Positions 14,556 through 21,037 of a DNA stretch of 21,969 bases are shown piece by piece. The translations under genes and the position numbers were made by a program. The stretch is from positions 1 through 21,969 of IMG/VR virus record IMGVR_UViG_3300020119_000155. One strand, given 5' to 3'. The notes below the pieces were generated by a model, which did no database searches, was not told where the DNA came from, and saw only the letters and a list, made by a program, of their open reading frames with translations. Each line of letters opens with the position of its first letter. The first letter of the stretch is position 1. The stretch is from a virus.

Positions 14556-14866
14556 CTAAAATTCACCGGCCTCATTTCACCCAAATTACGCTTAATCCCA
14601 TCCAATACTTTTTGATAAGAATCAGCAACAATATGCATTATCTCAGTCGCATTTACTTGGTGATGACCACTTTGTAAATAAATATCAATATTCTTGATAG
14701 ATAGGTTAATCATGTTAAATAATGCAATTTCCATAAAGTCATGGATACCACCGCGTTCTGCGTGATCAAATTTCGCTAAAAAATCTTTTAGGAATTGGTG
14801 GGCGTTTAATACCTGTTCCCGTGGGGCGATTTCGGTTGGTTCTTTGTTTTTGGTTAGTTCATTCAT
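14552..14866 (-). CDS. Hypothetical helical protein
   Basis: 104 residues, coupled to its neighbours by overlaps of 4 nt downstream and 8 nt upstream. Predicted mostly helical after a polar N-terminus (MNELTKNKEPTEIAPREQV), with HDFMEIALFNMINLSIKNID in the middle. No membrane segment and no recognised domain. Confidence 0.7.
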   Translation of the reverse strand: MNELTKNKEPTEIAPREQVLNAHQFLKDFLAKFDHAERGGIHDFMEIALFNMINLSIKNIDIYLQSGHHQVNATEIMHIVADSYQKVLDGIKRNLGEMRPVNFR

Positions 14867-15089
14867 TATTTTTTTTCTCTAATTTTATTTCACCGGATTT
14901 TAATTTTCTTTCTAATTCGTGAATTTCTTCTGCTTTAAAGAGAATATCATCTTTAGTTATTTTTCTTATTCCACGTCCGGGAATAGGAAGGTAGGCATAT
15001 CCTTTTTCAAAAATATCTGTTATAGCCCAAGTTGGAATTTGCATCATTCCATCTGGCGGGTAAAAATCATCTGTCTTGATAGCCATCAT
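14859..15089 (-). CDS. Hypothetical small protein
   Basis: 76 residues; the ATG overlaps the upstream stop in an ATGA. The N-terminal half is rich in Pro, Tyr and Gly (DDFYPPDGMMQIPTWAITD, then YLPIPGRGIRKI); the C-terminal half is a charged helix (KAEEIHELERKLKSGEIKLE). No recognised family. Confidence 0.7.
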   Translation of the reverse strand: MMAIKTDDFYPPDGMMQIPTWAITDIFEKGYAYLPIPGRGIRKITKDDILFKAEEIHELERKLKSGEIKLEKKNNE

Positions 15090-15298
15090 TTAGCCTCTAT
15101 TATTTCTTTAATTATTTCGTACCGCTTACGTGCCTCTTTTTCATTTTTAAAATGTTCTTCCCATCCCAGCTTCCCTTGTCCTGTTATAATTATTTGATAA
15201 CCTTCATCATCCTTCGCTTTCATTATAATATGCTCAATGTTCGCAATCGGAATTAGCACATCATTACCTAGCCATGTTATGGATTCTAAAAATTTCAT
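15086..15298 (-). CDS. Hypothetical small protein
   Basis: 70 residues, ATG with AAGGA 7 nt upstream on the minus strand. Short beta strands (ITWLGNDVLIPIANIEHIIM, then GYQIIITGQGKLGWEEHF) are followed by a charged helix to the end. The compact alpha/beta shape resembles small YqiJ- or RelE-inhibitor-sized folds only in length; I make no family call. Confidence 0.7.
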   Translation of the reverse strand: MKFLESITWLGNDVLIPIANIEHIIMKAKDDEGYQIIITGQGKLGWEEHFKNEKEARKRYEIIKEIIEAK

Positions 15299-15308
15299 TA
15301 TTGTTTCC

Positions 15309-15569
15309 TTATTGCATAGTATTTGATATTTTTTCTAATAATAAAATAGTGTCATTAAGCATGTTTTCAGTATGTTTAATTAAATCATCGCCAAATTTAT
15401 TATTTTTATCCATTCCCCCCAGTAGGATAATGACTGTTCCTAACAAAGTAGTAATTGGAGTCATAATATTTTCAGATTTATACTCTTTAAAAAAATCATC
15501 AATATTTTTTAAAAATATATCGCGTAATTTAGTAGCTCTAAACTCTAAAGATTTATATTGTCTATCCAT
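15309..15569 (-). CDS. Hypothetical small protein with hydrophobic segment
   Basis: 86 residues, ATG with AGGA about 9 nt upstream. Helical N-terminus (RDIFLKNIDDFFKEYKSE), one short hydrophobic stretch ITTLLGTVIILLGGM at about residues 39-53 that could be a membrane helix, and a polar C-terminal helix. It lies 10-12 nt from both neighbours in the operon. Function unknown. Confidence 0.65.
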   Translation of the reverse strand: MDRQYKSLEFRATKLRDIFLKNIDDFFKEYKSENIMTPITTLLGTVIILLGGMDKNNKFGDDLIKHTENMLNDTILLLEKISNTMQ

Positions 15570-15580
15570 GATTTTTAATC

Positions 15581-16234
15581 CTATTTATGACATACCTTAT
15601 TAAACTTGCAGGTCTTGCATTGAAACCACAACGGAGAACCATTTATCTTCGGTGGCGGAACATTTGCATTCGCAATCATAGAAGCCTTGTTTCGTAGTGT
15701 CTGATAAAATGCTGCATCAAACGTTACTAATTCGTCAGCAATTTCACTATTATCTTTGTTAAGCACAAGTATATAGGCACTGTGTATTCCACTCATACCC
15801 ATATACGATTGTATTTGCGCATAATATTGAGGGTTCCAAGTGCGTAGCCCTTTTTTAACAAAAATATTGAAGCTGGTATCTTTTGCAGTTTTGATTTCGA
15901 TAATAGCAAATGGTTTACCTTTTTTCATCCATACAGAATCGAGATGGCCTTTGAAAAAGGGCATTTCATCCGCTACAAGGTCAGCCCATGTTCGCGCAAT
16001 CTCAATGCCAGCTTCACTTAACCAATCTAATATTAAACCTTCAAGATGCCGACCTATAGCCCATGTCCTACGTATTTTTGTAGGCACTGATTCGGCTTCA
16101 ACACCTTTAAATTCATACCAGATTTGGCGCAAACAATCTGCGCCAATACCCGATGCTCCAATATAGTCGCGGGTTTTTTTATCATCCCGCGACTGTACTT
16201 TTTCTATCTTTTTACATAATGTATTTTTAATCAC
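15581..16234 (-). CDS. Cas4-like PD-(D/E)XK nuclease with Fe-S cysteines
   Basis: 217 residues. The nuclease core is visible: GHLDSVW with Asp99, IIEIKTAK with Glu113 and Lys115, and the QxxxY motif Gln140-Tyr144 (YAQIQSYM). Cys34 (GADCLRQ) and the C-terminal cluster Cys206, Cys209 and Cys215 (QCKTCKFNKVC) match the four-cysteine iron-sulphur layout of Cas4/AddB-type nucleases. There are no CRISPR genes or arrays nearby, so this is a phage recombination nuclease that would resect DNA ends to give single strands for the neighbouring annealing proteins. It lies 18 nt after the SSB-like gene. Confidence 0.88.
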   Translation of the reverse strand: MIKNTLCKKIEKVQSRDDKKTRDYIGASGIGADCLRQIWYEFKGVEAESVPTKIRRTWAIGRHLEGLILDWLSEAGIEIARTWADLVADEMPFFKGHLDSVWMKKGKPFAIIEIKTAKDTSFNIFVKKGLRTWNPQYYAQIQSYMGMSGIHSAYILVLNKDNSEIADELVTFDAAFYQTLRNKASMIANANVPPPKINGSPLWFQCKTCKFNKVCHK

Positions 16235-16252
16235 TTTTACGCCCTGTAGGAA

Positions 16253-16843
16253 TTAAAAAGGTACGTCGCTATCATCAAAGACTGGAGGCGAAGCATTCGT
16301 ATCAAACGTACTGTTTGATGCATAATTACTGATTGCAGCATGAGCCACTATTGGCATACCCATACCTGTTTCGCTTTTAAAGCCTTGTGATGCGTGTACC
16401 TCAGCAACCCAATTATATTGTTTACCCTTATCATTAGGGGCTGTTTCACGAATTTTGATACCGGCAGTTTTATTGACAAACGCTGCTAGATCTTGATCAG
16501 TGGGTGGGTTAGTGTGCTTTGGCTTTATATTGAATAACTGATATAAAAGCTTAAGCATGTTCAAAGCACGATGACGTGTTTTCATGGGATCTTTATCATA
16601 CTGATCCCCACCATAAACTTTTAATTTTTGCTGTACTTTACTTCCTTTAAAATCACCATCCGTTAATATCCACTCGATATTCAAATATTTAAATCCTGAA
16701 TCCTTATAGACTTGGTTGGTGAAGCTCTCAATTTTAGCGAGAGCCTTTGTGCCATCCGGTATTTGTGTAAATTGTTTTGCAAACGCATCTTGTGCTTTGC
16801 CTGTTACTTCACCTACTTCTGAATCCCAAAAACTTGCGCTCAT
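16253..16843 (-). CDS. SSB-like phage protein (DUF669-like) with acidic C-terminal tip
   Basis: 196 residues. The middle contains beta-rich segments typical of phage ssDNA-binding or DUF669 proteins (KALAKIESFTNQVYKDSGFKYLNIEWILTDGDFKG). The last residues are PPVFDDSDVPF, closely matching the acidic tip of bacterial SSB (DDDIPF) that recruits partner enzymes. Adjacent genes are a Sak4-like ATPase and a Cas4-like nuclease, a combination in which an SSB is expected. The family call is moderate; the SSB-like role is supported by the tip and the context. Confidence 0.72.
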   Translation of the reverse strand: MSASFWDSEVGEVTGKAQDAFAKQFTQIPDGTKALAKIESFTNQVYKDSGFKYLNIEWILTDGDFKGSKVQQKLKVYGGDQYDKDPMKTRHRALNMLKLLYQLFNIKPKHTNPPTDQDLAAFVNKTAGIKIRETAPNDKGKQYNWVAEVHASQGFKSETGMGMPIVAHAAISNYASNSTFDTNASPPVFDDSDVPF

Positions 16844-16889
16844 ATTTTATCTCCAATAATTAAAGTAATTTTTACAAGTTAATAAAAGC

Positions 16890-17543
16890 TCAATAAGTAT
16901 TAATTTTATTGAGTACAACGGTTAAATCATTTTCCATAAATTGATTATCAAACATACCCATAGGACTACGTGCCATAAATTCAGCGTCTTGGTTCGTTTG
17001 AAATATATATTGTCCGTCACTCATGCGAGCGTGTAGACATACCTCAAACTCTCCTTCAAAATCCACTTTCTCACTGAGTAGTTTCCCAATTGTTTTAAGT
17101 CTAGCGAATCCATAATGATCTAATTCGCTATGAGCTAAAATAATTGATGCCAAATCTTCCCTTAACCCTTTTAAGGATATAATTGACTGCCATCCAGTAA
17201 GCGCTAAATCAGTAAATTTTTCATATCCTTTTTCTTTAGCTCGCCTCATAAACTCATGAGACAAAATGTATTGCCAATCATCAATGACTAATGTTTTTAT
17301 ATCTAACCGTTTTGTATTAATCACTTCAACGCATTTCAATATTTTTACAATATCGTCAGCGATGTAAAAATTACCTTTTTTATCATCCCATCCAGTTATT
17401 GCTTTGTAATCTTTACGAAAAGATTTAAAAGGCAATGACTTTCCGATCACACTAATAACAAAAGTAGTTTTTGGGTCTAAGTTTCTGAGAGAAGCAGACT
17501 TGCCGCTTCCCGGTTTTCCTATAATAAGTATTGGATAATACAT
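16890..17543 (-). CDS. Sak4-like RecA-fold ATPase (phage AAA protein)
   Basis: 217 residues. Walker A is GKPGSGKS at 9-16, Walker B is TLVIDDW with Asp88 and Asp89, followed by a sensor-like SIILAHSELDHYG. A single short P-loop domain of this length next to an SSB-like gene matches phage Sak4/AAA_24 proteins, which are RecA-fold single-strand-annealing ATPases stimulated by SSB. The 5' end overlaps the coiled-coil gene by one base. A generic phage NTPase is the alternative. Confidence 0.82.
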   Translation of the reverse strand: MYYPILIIGKPGSGKSASLRNLDPKTTFVISVIGKSLPFKSFRKDYKAITGWDDKKGNFYIADDIVKILKCVEVINTKRLDIKTLVIDDWQYILSHEFMRRAKEKGYEKFTDLALTGWQSIISLKGLREDLASIILAHSELDHYGFARLKTIGKLLSEKVDFEGEFEVCLHARMSDGQYIFQTNQDAEFMARSPMGMFDNQFMENDLTVVLNKINTY

Positions 17544-17959
17544 TAGAATCTCTCCTTAATTGTAATGCTTGCCTTCCCGGGCTTTTTATCAATCAATTCG
17601 GCTAGTGCCACCTGTACTTTTTTAGGCGCATCTAACATATATTTATCGCATAGCCCTTTATCGATTGAATACGATATCGATTCTTTGATAGGATTGAAAT
17701 TGTCTGGCAGGACAATGTTACCTGATTCATAGAGCTTTTTATTTAAACAATATGTAATGGGAGTTTTAATTTCTACTTTCCATACATCATATTCATAAGT
17801 GCGTTGGCCTTCATGATTGTGACTCATAGCAGAGATGATCATGTCGGTTAGTTCTTCCTTTCGTAAGGTAAGCTTTGCTAATTGCTTGTTTACCTTTTCC
17901 AATTCCTTAATGTATTCTTTTAAATCCTGTGTAAATTCAATCATATTAAAAGCTCTCAT
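17543..17959 (-). CDS. First gene of the early operon, coiled-coil protein
   Basis: 138 residues, ATG with AGAGG 8 nt upstream. Residues ~8-45 form a coiled coil (EFTQDLKEYIKELEKVNKQLAKLTLRKEEL); the C-terminal half is mixed, with ISYSIDKGLCDKYMLDAPKK and a basic tail KKPGKASITIKERF. Unknown small proteins of this kind often precede recombination ATPases in phages. It is the promoter-proximal gene of the minus-strand operon. Confidence 0.75.
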   Translation of the reverse strand: MRAFNMIEFTQDLKEYIKELEKVNKQLAKLTLRKEELTDMIISAMSHNHEGQRTYEYDVWKVEIKTPITYCLNKKLYESGNIVLPDNFNPIKESISYSIDKGLCDKYMLDAPKKVQVALAELIDKKPGKASITIKERF

Positions 17960-18008
17960 TGTAACTACCTCTTTAGTGTATGTACTGCGTCGGTATTGAC
18001 GTAAGGCC

Positions 18009-18038
18009 AGTATATGCCAAGTATTGTGATCATGTCAA
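18009..18038 (-). promoter_or_regulatory. Early-operon promoter, minus strand
   Basis: Read on the minus strand: perfect -35 TTGACA (18038-18033), 18-nt spacer, -10 TATACT (18014-18009). It lies ~50 nt upstream of the coiled-coil gene and would drive the whole nuclease-SSB-ATPase-helicase operon. Its -35 lies inside the opposing promoter. Confidence 0.7.
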
Positions 18039-18053
18039 CACATGTGATATAAT
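18024..18053 (+). promoter_or_regulatory. cro promoter, plus strand
   Basis: -10 TATAAT (18048-18053) with -35-like TTGTGA (18024-18029), 18-nt spacer, 34 nt before the cro GTG. It overlaps the divergent early-operon promoter. Confidence 0.6.
18031..18044. promoter_or_regulatory. Candidate Cro operator
   Basis: CATGT-CAAC-ACATG is a perfect inverted repeat (5-bp arms, 4-nt spacer) lying between the -35 and -10 of the cro promoter and covering the -35 of the early-operon promoter. A second weaker dyad, CGTC-N6-GACG, lies near 17988-18001. Binding here would affect both directions. Confidence 0.5.
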
Positions 18054-18086
18054 ATTTTTAATCTTATAAAAGGGGAGGGTTATTTA

Positions 18087-18275
18087 GTGAAACCTAAAGA
18101 TGTAAAAAACTATTACGGCAGCCAATACAACTTTAGAAAGGTGACGGGCATGTCTGTATCAACGCTCGGTAATTGGCTGAAATGGGGGTTTGTACCAGAG
18201 GACGCTCAATATAAGCTTGAGCGATTGACTAAGGGTGAATTAAAGACGGAATGGACAAAAAACGATCCAAAGTGA
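18087..18275 (+). CDS. cro: Cro-type transcriptional regulator (P22 Cro-like)
   Basis: 62 residues from GTG 18087 with GGGGAGGG upstream. The N-terminus VKNYYGSQYNFRKVTGMSVSTLGNWLKWGFVPEDAQYKLERLTKGELK has the YGS-x-helix-turn-helix and the W..G.(V/I)P..(A/R)Q pattern of P22-type Cro. It should bind the overlapping divergent promoter region just upstream and regulate early transcription. A matching CI repressor is not seen in the window: the gene on the other side of the promoter is the early coiled-coil gene, not cI. Confidence 0.88.
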   Translation: MKPKDVKNYYGSQYNFRKVTGMSVSTLGNWLKWGFVPEDAQYKLERLTKGELKTEWTKNDPK

Positions 18276-18286
18276 GGATGAAGAAA

Positions 18287-18661
18287 ATGACAGTGATTCA
18301 TGATGATGATTTGCCAATAGGAATGAAAAAACGGCAAGGATTAGCGCACGACATTGCAAAACAAGCATGTGAGCAAGTATGGAATATTGCAATAGATGCA
18401 AACCAAACTCTTAATTTGCAAATAACGGGTAATGAAGCTTTGTCCTATATGGGAACCATTTTACAAGATTTTGCTGCCCGATGGATTGTCCTCATGGATA
18501 ATATAAGAAGAGCCGATCATTCTATTGTCGATAGGGAAGATATGCTTAAAAATTTAATAAATGGAATTTTGGTCTGTGTAGGCGCTACCGCCTCTTTTGA
18601 AGAAGAACCACCATTACCGGATGGTATTAAAAAATTAAAAAATGGGTGTGATGATGAGTAA
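18287..18661 (+). CDS. Hypothetical phage protein
   Basis: 124 residues from ATG 18287 (GAGG, 9-nt spacing); ATG 18278 and 18251 are alternatives, the last overlapping cro. Predicted helical (LAHDIAKQACEQVWNIAIDA, then YMGTILQDFAARWIVLMDNI), with an acidic Pro-rich end EEEPPLPDGI. It overlaps the next gene by a few bases. No family recognised. Confidence 0.72.
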   Translation: MTVIHDDDLPIGMKKRQGLAHDIAKQACEQVWNIAIDANQTLNLQITGNEALSYMGTILQDFAARWIVLMDNIRRADHSIVDREDMLKNLINGILVCVGATASFEEEPPLPDGIKKLKNGCDDE

Positions 18662-18983
18662 ATCAACTGAAAAAGCAATCGCGTTTAATGAATTAAAAAC
18701 GCAAATGGTTAAGTTAATGTTTGAATTTACCGAAAAATATGCACCTCATGGTGATAACTGTCTTTATCCGCAAGTGGGTCAAATTTTGGTAGATGTATTA
18801 ACGGCATGTTTATCAGAGGCTCAATACCAAATTAAAGGTCACCCCAATTTTACCTCAAAACAAAGAGATCATATTTGCTATCAAATCGGCGATTGGTATT
18901 TGATGATGAAACCTTTGCTTGAAGGGCAGCATAATTTAGGTTATATGAAAGAAAAACTTAAGATAATGATATGCGGGGAATAG
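18654..18983 (+). CDS. Hypothetical helical phage protein
   Basis: 109 residues from ATG 18654 (GGGTG ~6 nt upstream); ATG 18651 and 18642 are in frame. The start overlaps the upstream stop by 8 nt. All-helical composition (FNELKTQMVKLMFEFTEKYA, then YPQVGQILVDVLTACLSEAQ). It resembles the neighbouring upstream protein in style, with similar size and helices, but I see no clear sequence match. Function unknown. Confidence 0.7.
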   Translation: MSKSTEKAIAFNELKTQMVKLMFEFTEKYAPHGDNCLYPQVGQILVDVLTACLSEAQYQIKGHPNFTSKQRDHICYQIGDWYLMMKPLLEGQHNLGYMKEKLKIMICGE

Positions 18984-18987
18984 GAAA

Positions 18988-19302
18988 ATGGGCATTAAAA
19001 GGAATGTGTTTTTTTGTTTGGATTGTGACAATGTTTTTTCAAGCTTGGAAGCTTCCCAGCATCCATGCCATTTCCCGCTCCGAATTGTTCAGGCGACCGT
19101 TACTTTTAAAGCAAAACAAACTAGGTGGCAACATTTTTTTGATTGGTTCTTAAAAGATATTAATTACACACTAGCTTTTTTGGCAGCCATAATTATAAAT
19201 GTGCTTATAGTTCCTCATTTTAATTTAAGCTTTAAGGAAGAATTGCTCGAATCATTTTGTTTAGGGTTTGTATTAATCAGATTATTTAAGGATAAAAAAT
19301 GA
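18988..19302 (+). CDS. Small membrane protein with N-terminal Cys/His cluster
   Basis: 104 residues, ATG with AGGA a few bases upstream. N-terminal FFCLDCDNVF...HPCHF gives CxxC plus H-x-C-H, a likely zinc site. Residues ~61-79 (TLAFLAAIIINVLIVPHF) form one membrane helix, and FCLGFVLIRLF may be a second, short one. The C-terminus is KDKK. It overlaps the next gene by 4 nt. Unknown function; a cytoplasmic zinc knuckle tethered to the membrane. Confidence 0.7.
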   Translation: MGIKRNVFFCLDCDNVFSSLEASQHPCHFPLRIVQATVTFKAKQTRWQHFFDWFLKDINYTLAFLAAIIINVLIVPHFNLSFKEELLESFCLGFVLIRLFKDKK

Positions 19303-19526
19303 CAAAGGAATATGACAACGTACTGGAAGCAAAGCGTAGTTTAAAAGCACATATTGAGTTTATGGAATCCTTGGTCAAGCATCTAAATGGCCCTGATAAA
19401 ATACTACGTGGCCGTGCGTGTTGGGCTGCGTGGTGTATTCATCGTTACTTCAACGACAATCTTGTCAATGATATCCAAAATGCGATAGAAAAAAATTCAC
19501 CCAAGGAAGGCGCTAATGTTCAATAG
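19299..19526 (+). CDS. Hypothetical small protein
   Basis: 75 residues, ATGA overlap with the upstream membrane-protein gene and 11-nt overlap with the downstream mini-gene. Helical, charged N-terminus (NVLEAKRSLKAHIEFMESLV), then a Trp/Cys-containing segment RACWAAWCIHRYF. No recognised family. Confidence 0.68.
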   Translation: MTKEYDNVLEAKRSLKAHIEFMESLVKHLNGPDKILRGRACWAAWCIHRYFNDNLVNDIQNAIEKNSPKEGANVQ

Positions 19527-19668
19527 TTACATGAGAAATATGAAACATTACTGGAAAATAGCGAGGTGTCGATTTTCTGGTAAACACGCACCTCGTACCA
19601 TTCTTTTTGGAGGACGAAAATTTCACGGATGTCGAACTTGTGATTTATGGCGTTGTGTTCAAGATTGA
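19516..19668 (+). CDS. 50-residue Cys-rich mini-protein
   Basis: Starts at ATG 19516 with the near-perfect site AAGGAAGG (19503-19510), inside the end of the previous gene. 50 residues, basic, ending GGRKFHGCRTCDLWRCVQD, with Cys18 earlier and CxxC plus a third Cys at the end: a likely small zinc-binding protein. SGKHAP and C(R/K).C..WR recur in the interrupted gene at 19949-20074. Confidence 0.65.
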   Translation: MFNSYMRNMKHYWKIARCRFSGKHAPRTILFGGRKFHGCRTCDLWRCVQD

Positions 19669-19718
19669 GCTAACATGGGTCTAAGATAGAAATTTTCACG
19701 TCGGCACTAAGGAATTTT

Positions 19719-19883
19719 ATGGAAATTGATTTATATTCAAAGGCGGTTCATTTGCTGGAAAAAATAGCGAATTCGGTACATGAGCGCGACCCTAAGAATC
19801 CAAACTTGATGTGTTTTAGTTCAAATGAGGTACAGGTTGTAGAACAATGGTTAAAAGAATTTATACAAGAACAACAAAAATGA
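19719..19883 (+). CDS. 54-residue hypothetical protein, last gene before the terminator
   Basis: ATG 19719 with AAGGA at 19709-19713. 54 residues, acidic, helical (DLYSKAVHLLEKIANSVHER, then SNEVQVVEQWLKEFIQEQQK). The stop is immediately followed by a strong terminator, supporting it as a real gene. No family recognised. Confidence 0.62.
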   Translation: MEIDLYSKAVHLLEKIANSVHERDPKNPNLMCFSSNEVQVVEQWLKEFIQEQQK

Positions 19884-19885
19884 AG

Positions 19886-19922
19886 AAGCCCGCAAATTGA
19901 CAAAAAATGCGGGCTTTTTTTT
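19886..19922 (+). terminator. Rho-independent terminator
   Basis: AAGCCCGCA (19886-19894) and TGCGGGCTT (19908-19916) form a perfect 9-bp GC-rich stem, followed by a T-run to 19922. It ends the cro-led plus-strand operon 3 nt after the last stop. Confidence 0.95.
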
Positions 19923-19948
19923 ATCTTCAACACAGTAAGGGAACTATC

Positions 19949-20074
19949 ATGAAAAACAAAATGAATATATCACGACAAATAAGAGATGGATAGTTTTTAG
20001 TTCAAAGCGGCAAGCATCCCTGCCCGCTAATGAATCGATGTAAATGTAATGTTTGGCGACGGATCATTTACTAA
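19949..20074 (+). pseudogene. Cys-rich mini-gene interrupted by an in-frame TAG
   Basis: ATG 19949 with AGGGAAC upstream gives 14 residues (MKNKMNISRQIRDG), then TAG at 19991-19993. The frame then continues for 26 codons, ending in SGKHPCPLMNRCKCNVWRRI(I)Y before TAA at 20072. The downstream part carries Cys-x-Cys and the SGKH..., C.C..WR features of the mini-protein at 19516-19668, so the frame looks like one former gene. TAG could come from TGG (Trp) by one change. Amber readthrough is the alternative. Confidence 0.5.
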
Positions 20075-20083
20075 AAAGACAAC

Positions 20084-20117
20084 CCTTTAGACATCAATGT
20101 TTATAGGGCTTTTACAT
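20084..20117 (+). terminator. Possible terminator before the iterons
   Basis: CCCT...AGGG arms with inner AGACAT/ATGTTT pairing (about 20085-20108) are followed by CTTTTAC. The stem is imperfect and the T-run short. Confidence 0.4.
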
Positions 20118-20178
20118 TAATACAAATAACCATTAACAAAAATAACCATTAATACAAATAGTCATTAATACAGGAACG
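20115..20178. repeat. Iteron array, 16-bp tandem repeats (candidate replication origin)
   Basis: CATTAATACAAATAAC (20115-20130), CATTAACAAAAATAAC (20131-20146) and CATTAATACAAATAGT (20147-20162) are tandem 16-bp units with no spacers. A fourth, CATTAATACAGGAACG (20163-20178), keeps the first ten bases. A head-to-tail AT-rich repeat array 135 nt upstream of an initiator-like gene is typical of iteron origins in plasmids and lambdoid phages. Confidence 0.75.
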
Positions 20179-20186
20179 ATTATACC

Positions 20187-20297
20187 ATGATGTCATTAAA
20201 AGAAAACCCGCATCTTTCCTCATTTCGCTCACAATTTACCTTATTGCTTCATATAAACTACCAAAATAACCCCTTTAATGGATTTAAAGGCAATTAA
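20187..20297 (+). CDS. Possible 36-residue protein between iterons and rep gene
   Basis: ATG 20187 (or 20190) with AGGAA about 11 nt upstream, 36 residues rich in Asn, Phe and Leu (LKENPHLSSFRSQFTLLLHI), ending 15 nt before the replication gene. Coding status uncertain: it could simply be leader sequence or a short translated leader coupling to rep. Confidence 0.35.
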   Translation: MMSLKENPHLSSFRSQFTLLLHINYQNNPFNGFKGN

Positions 20298-20312
20298 TAG
20301 GAGAAGGAATTT

Positions 20313-21035
20313 ATGTCCACAGAAAAATTCATTATTACCAAAGAAGATACAAATTATACGATTATCCCTAATGCCATTTGCCAAAATCTAAAAGATGCGG
20401 AAGCGTTGGGTTTATATATTTATCTCATGAGCCTTCCACCTCAATGGGAATTTTATAAGACAGTTATCAGAAAACATTTTGGTTGGGGTAGAGATAAGCT
20501 TGATAATAAATTAACCATATTAAAAGCACACAATCTAATAGAGCCAGTCCCCCATAGAAACAATAAAGGGCAATTTGAAGAGTGGAATTTACATGTGAAA
20601 AATGGTCGTGATTTTGTCCCCATCCAGGATACTGAAAATCCGTGTACTGGTGAGTTATCCACAGGTCTGGACAAAAATAGTACCCAGAACACTGAAAACT
20701 CGGCTGCGGGTAAATCAGTTACTGGTTTTGATACACCTATAAATAATACAAATACAAATTCAAAAGATTTTAAAAAGAAAAGCTTTTGTGCATCCGCACA
20801 AAAAAAGCCAACCTCAAAAGCAAAAGCGCCAGTCAAAACTAAAAGCGAGTGGAAAGCAGAAAACGAGAAAAGACACGAGTTTGCAGATAATATGGACAAT
20901 GTGGCCCAAAGCAAACAACAAATGGCGAACGAGGAGAAACATATTCAGGAGCATGAGGCCATTAAATATGCCCCCATGCCTGAATATTTAAGGGAAATGA
21001 TTAAAACTAGGAAGTATAATTTACCGGCGCATTAA
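20313..21035 (+). CDS. Replication initiator-like protein (lambda O-type, winged helix)
   Basis: 240 residues with a strong AGGAGAAGG site. Residues ~10-95 form a winged helix-turn-helix (IIPNAICQNLKDAEALGLYIYLMSLP, then FGWGRDKLDNKLTILKAHNLIEPV), typical of phage/plasmid replication proteins. Residues ~105-150 form a Thr/Asn/Ser-rich linker, followed by a Lys-rich stretch (KKKSFCASAQKKPTSKAKAP) and a charged helical tail. The linker DNA contains a perfect DnaA box, recalling lambda, whose origin lies inside gene O. Iterons lie just upstream. It would bind the origin and help load the replicative helicase (inference). Confidence 0.75.
   Translation: MSTEKFIITKEDTNYTIIPNAICQNLKDAEALGLYIYLMSLPPQWEFYKTVIRKHFGWGRDKLDNKLTILKAHNLIEPVPHRNNKGQFEEWNLHVKNGRDFVPIQDTENPCTGELSTGLDKNSTQNTENSAAGKSVTGFDTPINNTNTNSKDFKKKSFCASAQKKPTSKAKAPVKTKSEWKAENEKRHEFADNMDNVAQSKQQMANEEKHIQEHEAIKYAPMPEYLREMIKTRKYNLPAH
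20655..20663 (+). promoter_or_regulatory. DnaA box within the replication gene
   Basis: TTATCCACA is an exact DnaA-box consensus, located in the low-complexity linker region of the initiator gene. Confidence 0.65.
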
Positions 21036-21037
21036 CC

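Noticed and set aside
18971-19153. 60-residue frame overlapping the zinc/membrane protein start
   Set aside because: Shadow frame; the 104-residue frame has the ribosome site, the Cys/His pattern and a coupled downstream gene.
20115-20178. Possible CRISPR-like repeats
   Set aside because: The 16-bp units are directly adjacent with no spacers and sit upstream of a replication gene, so they are iterons. The Cas4-like gene at 15581-16234 has no cas neighbours.
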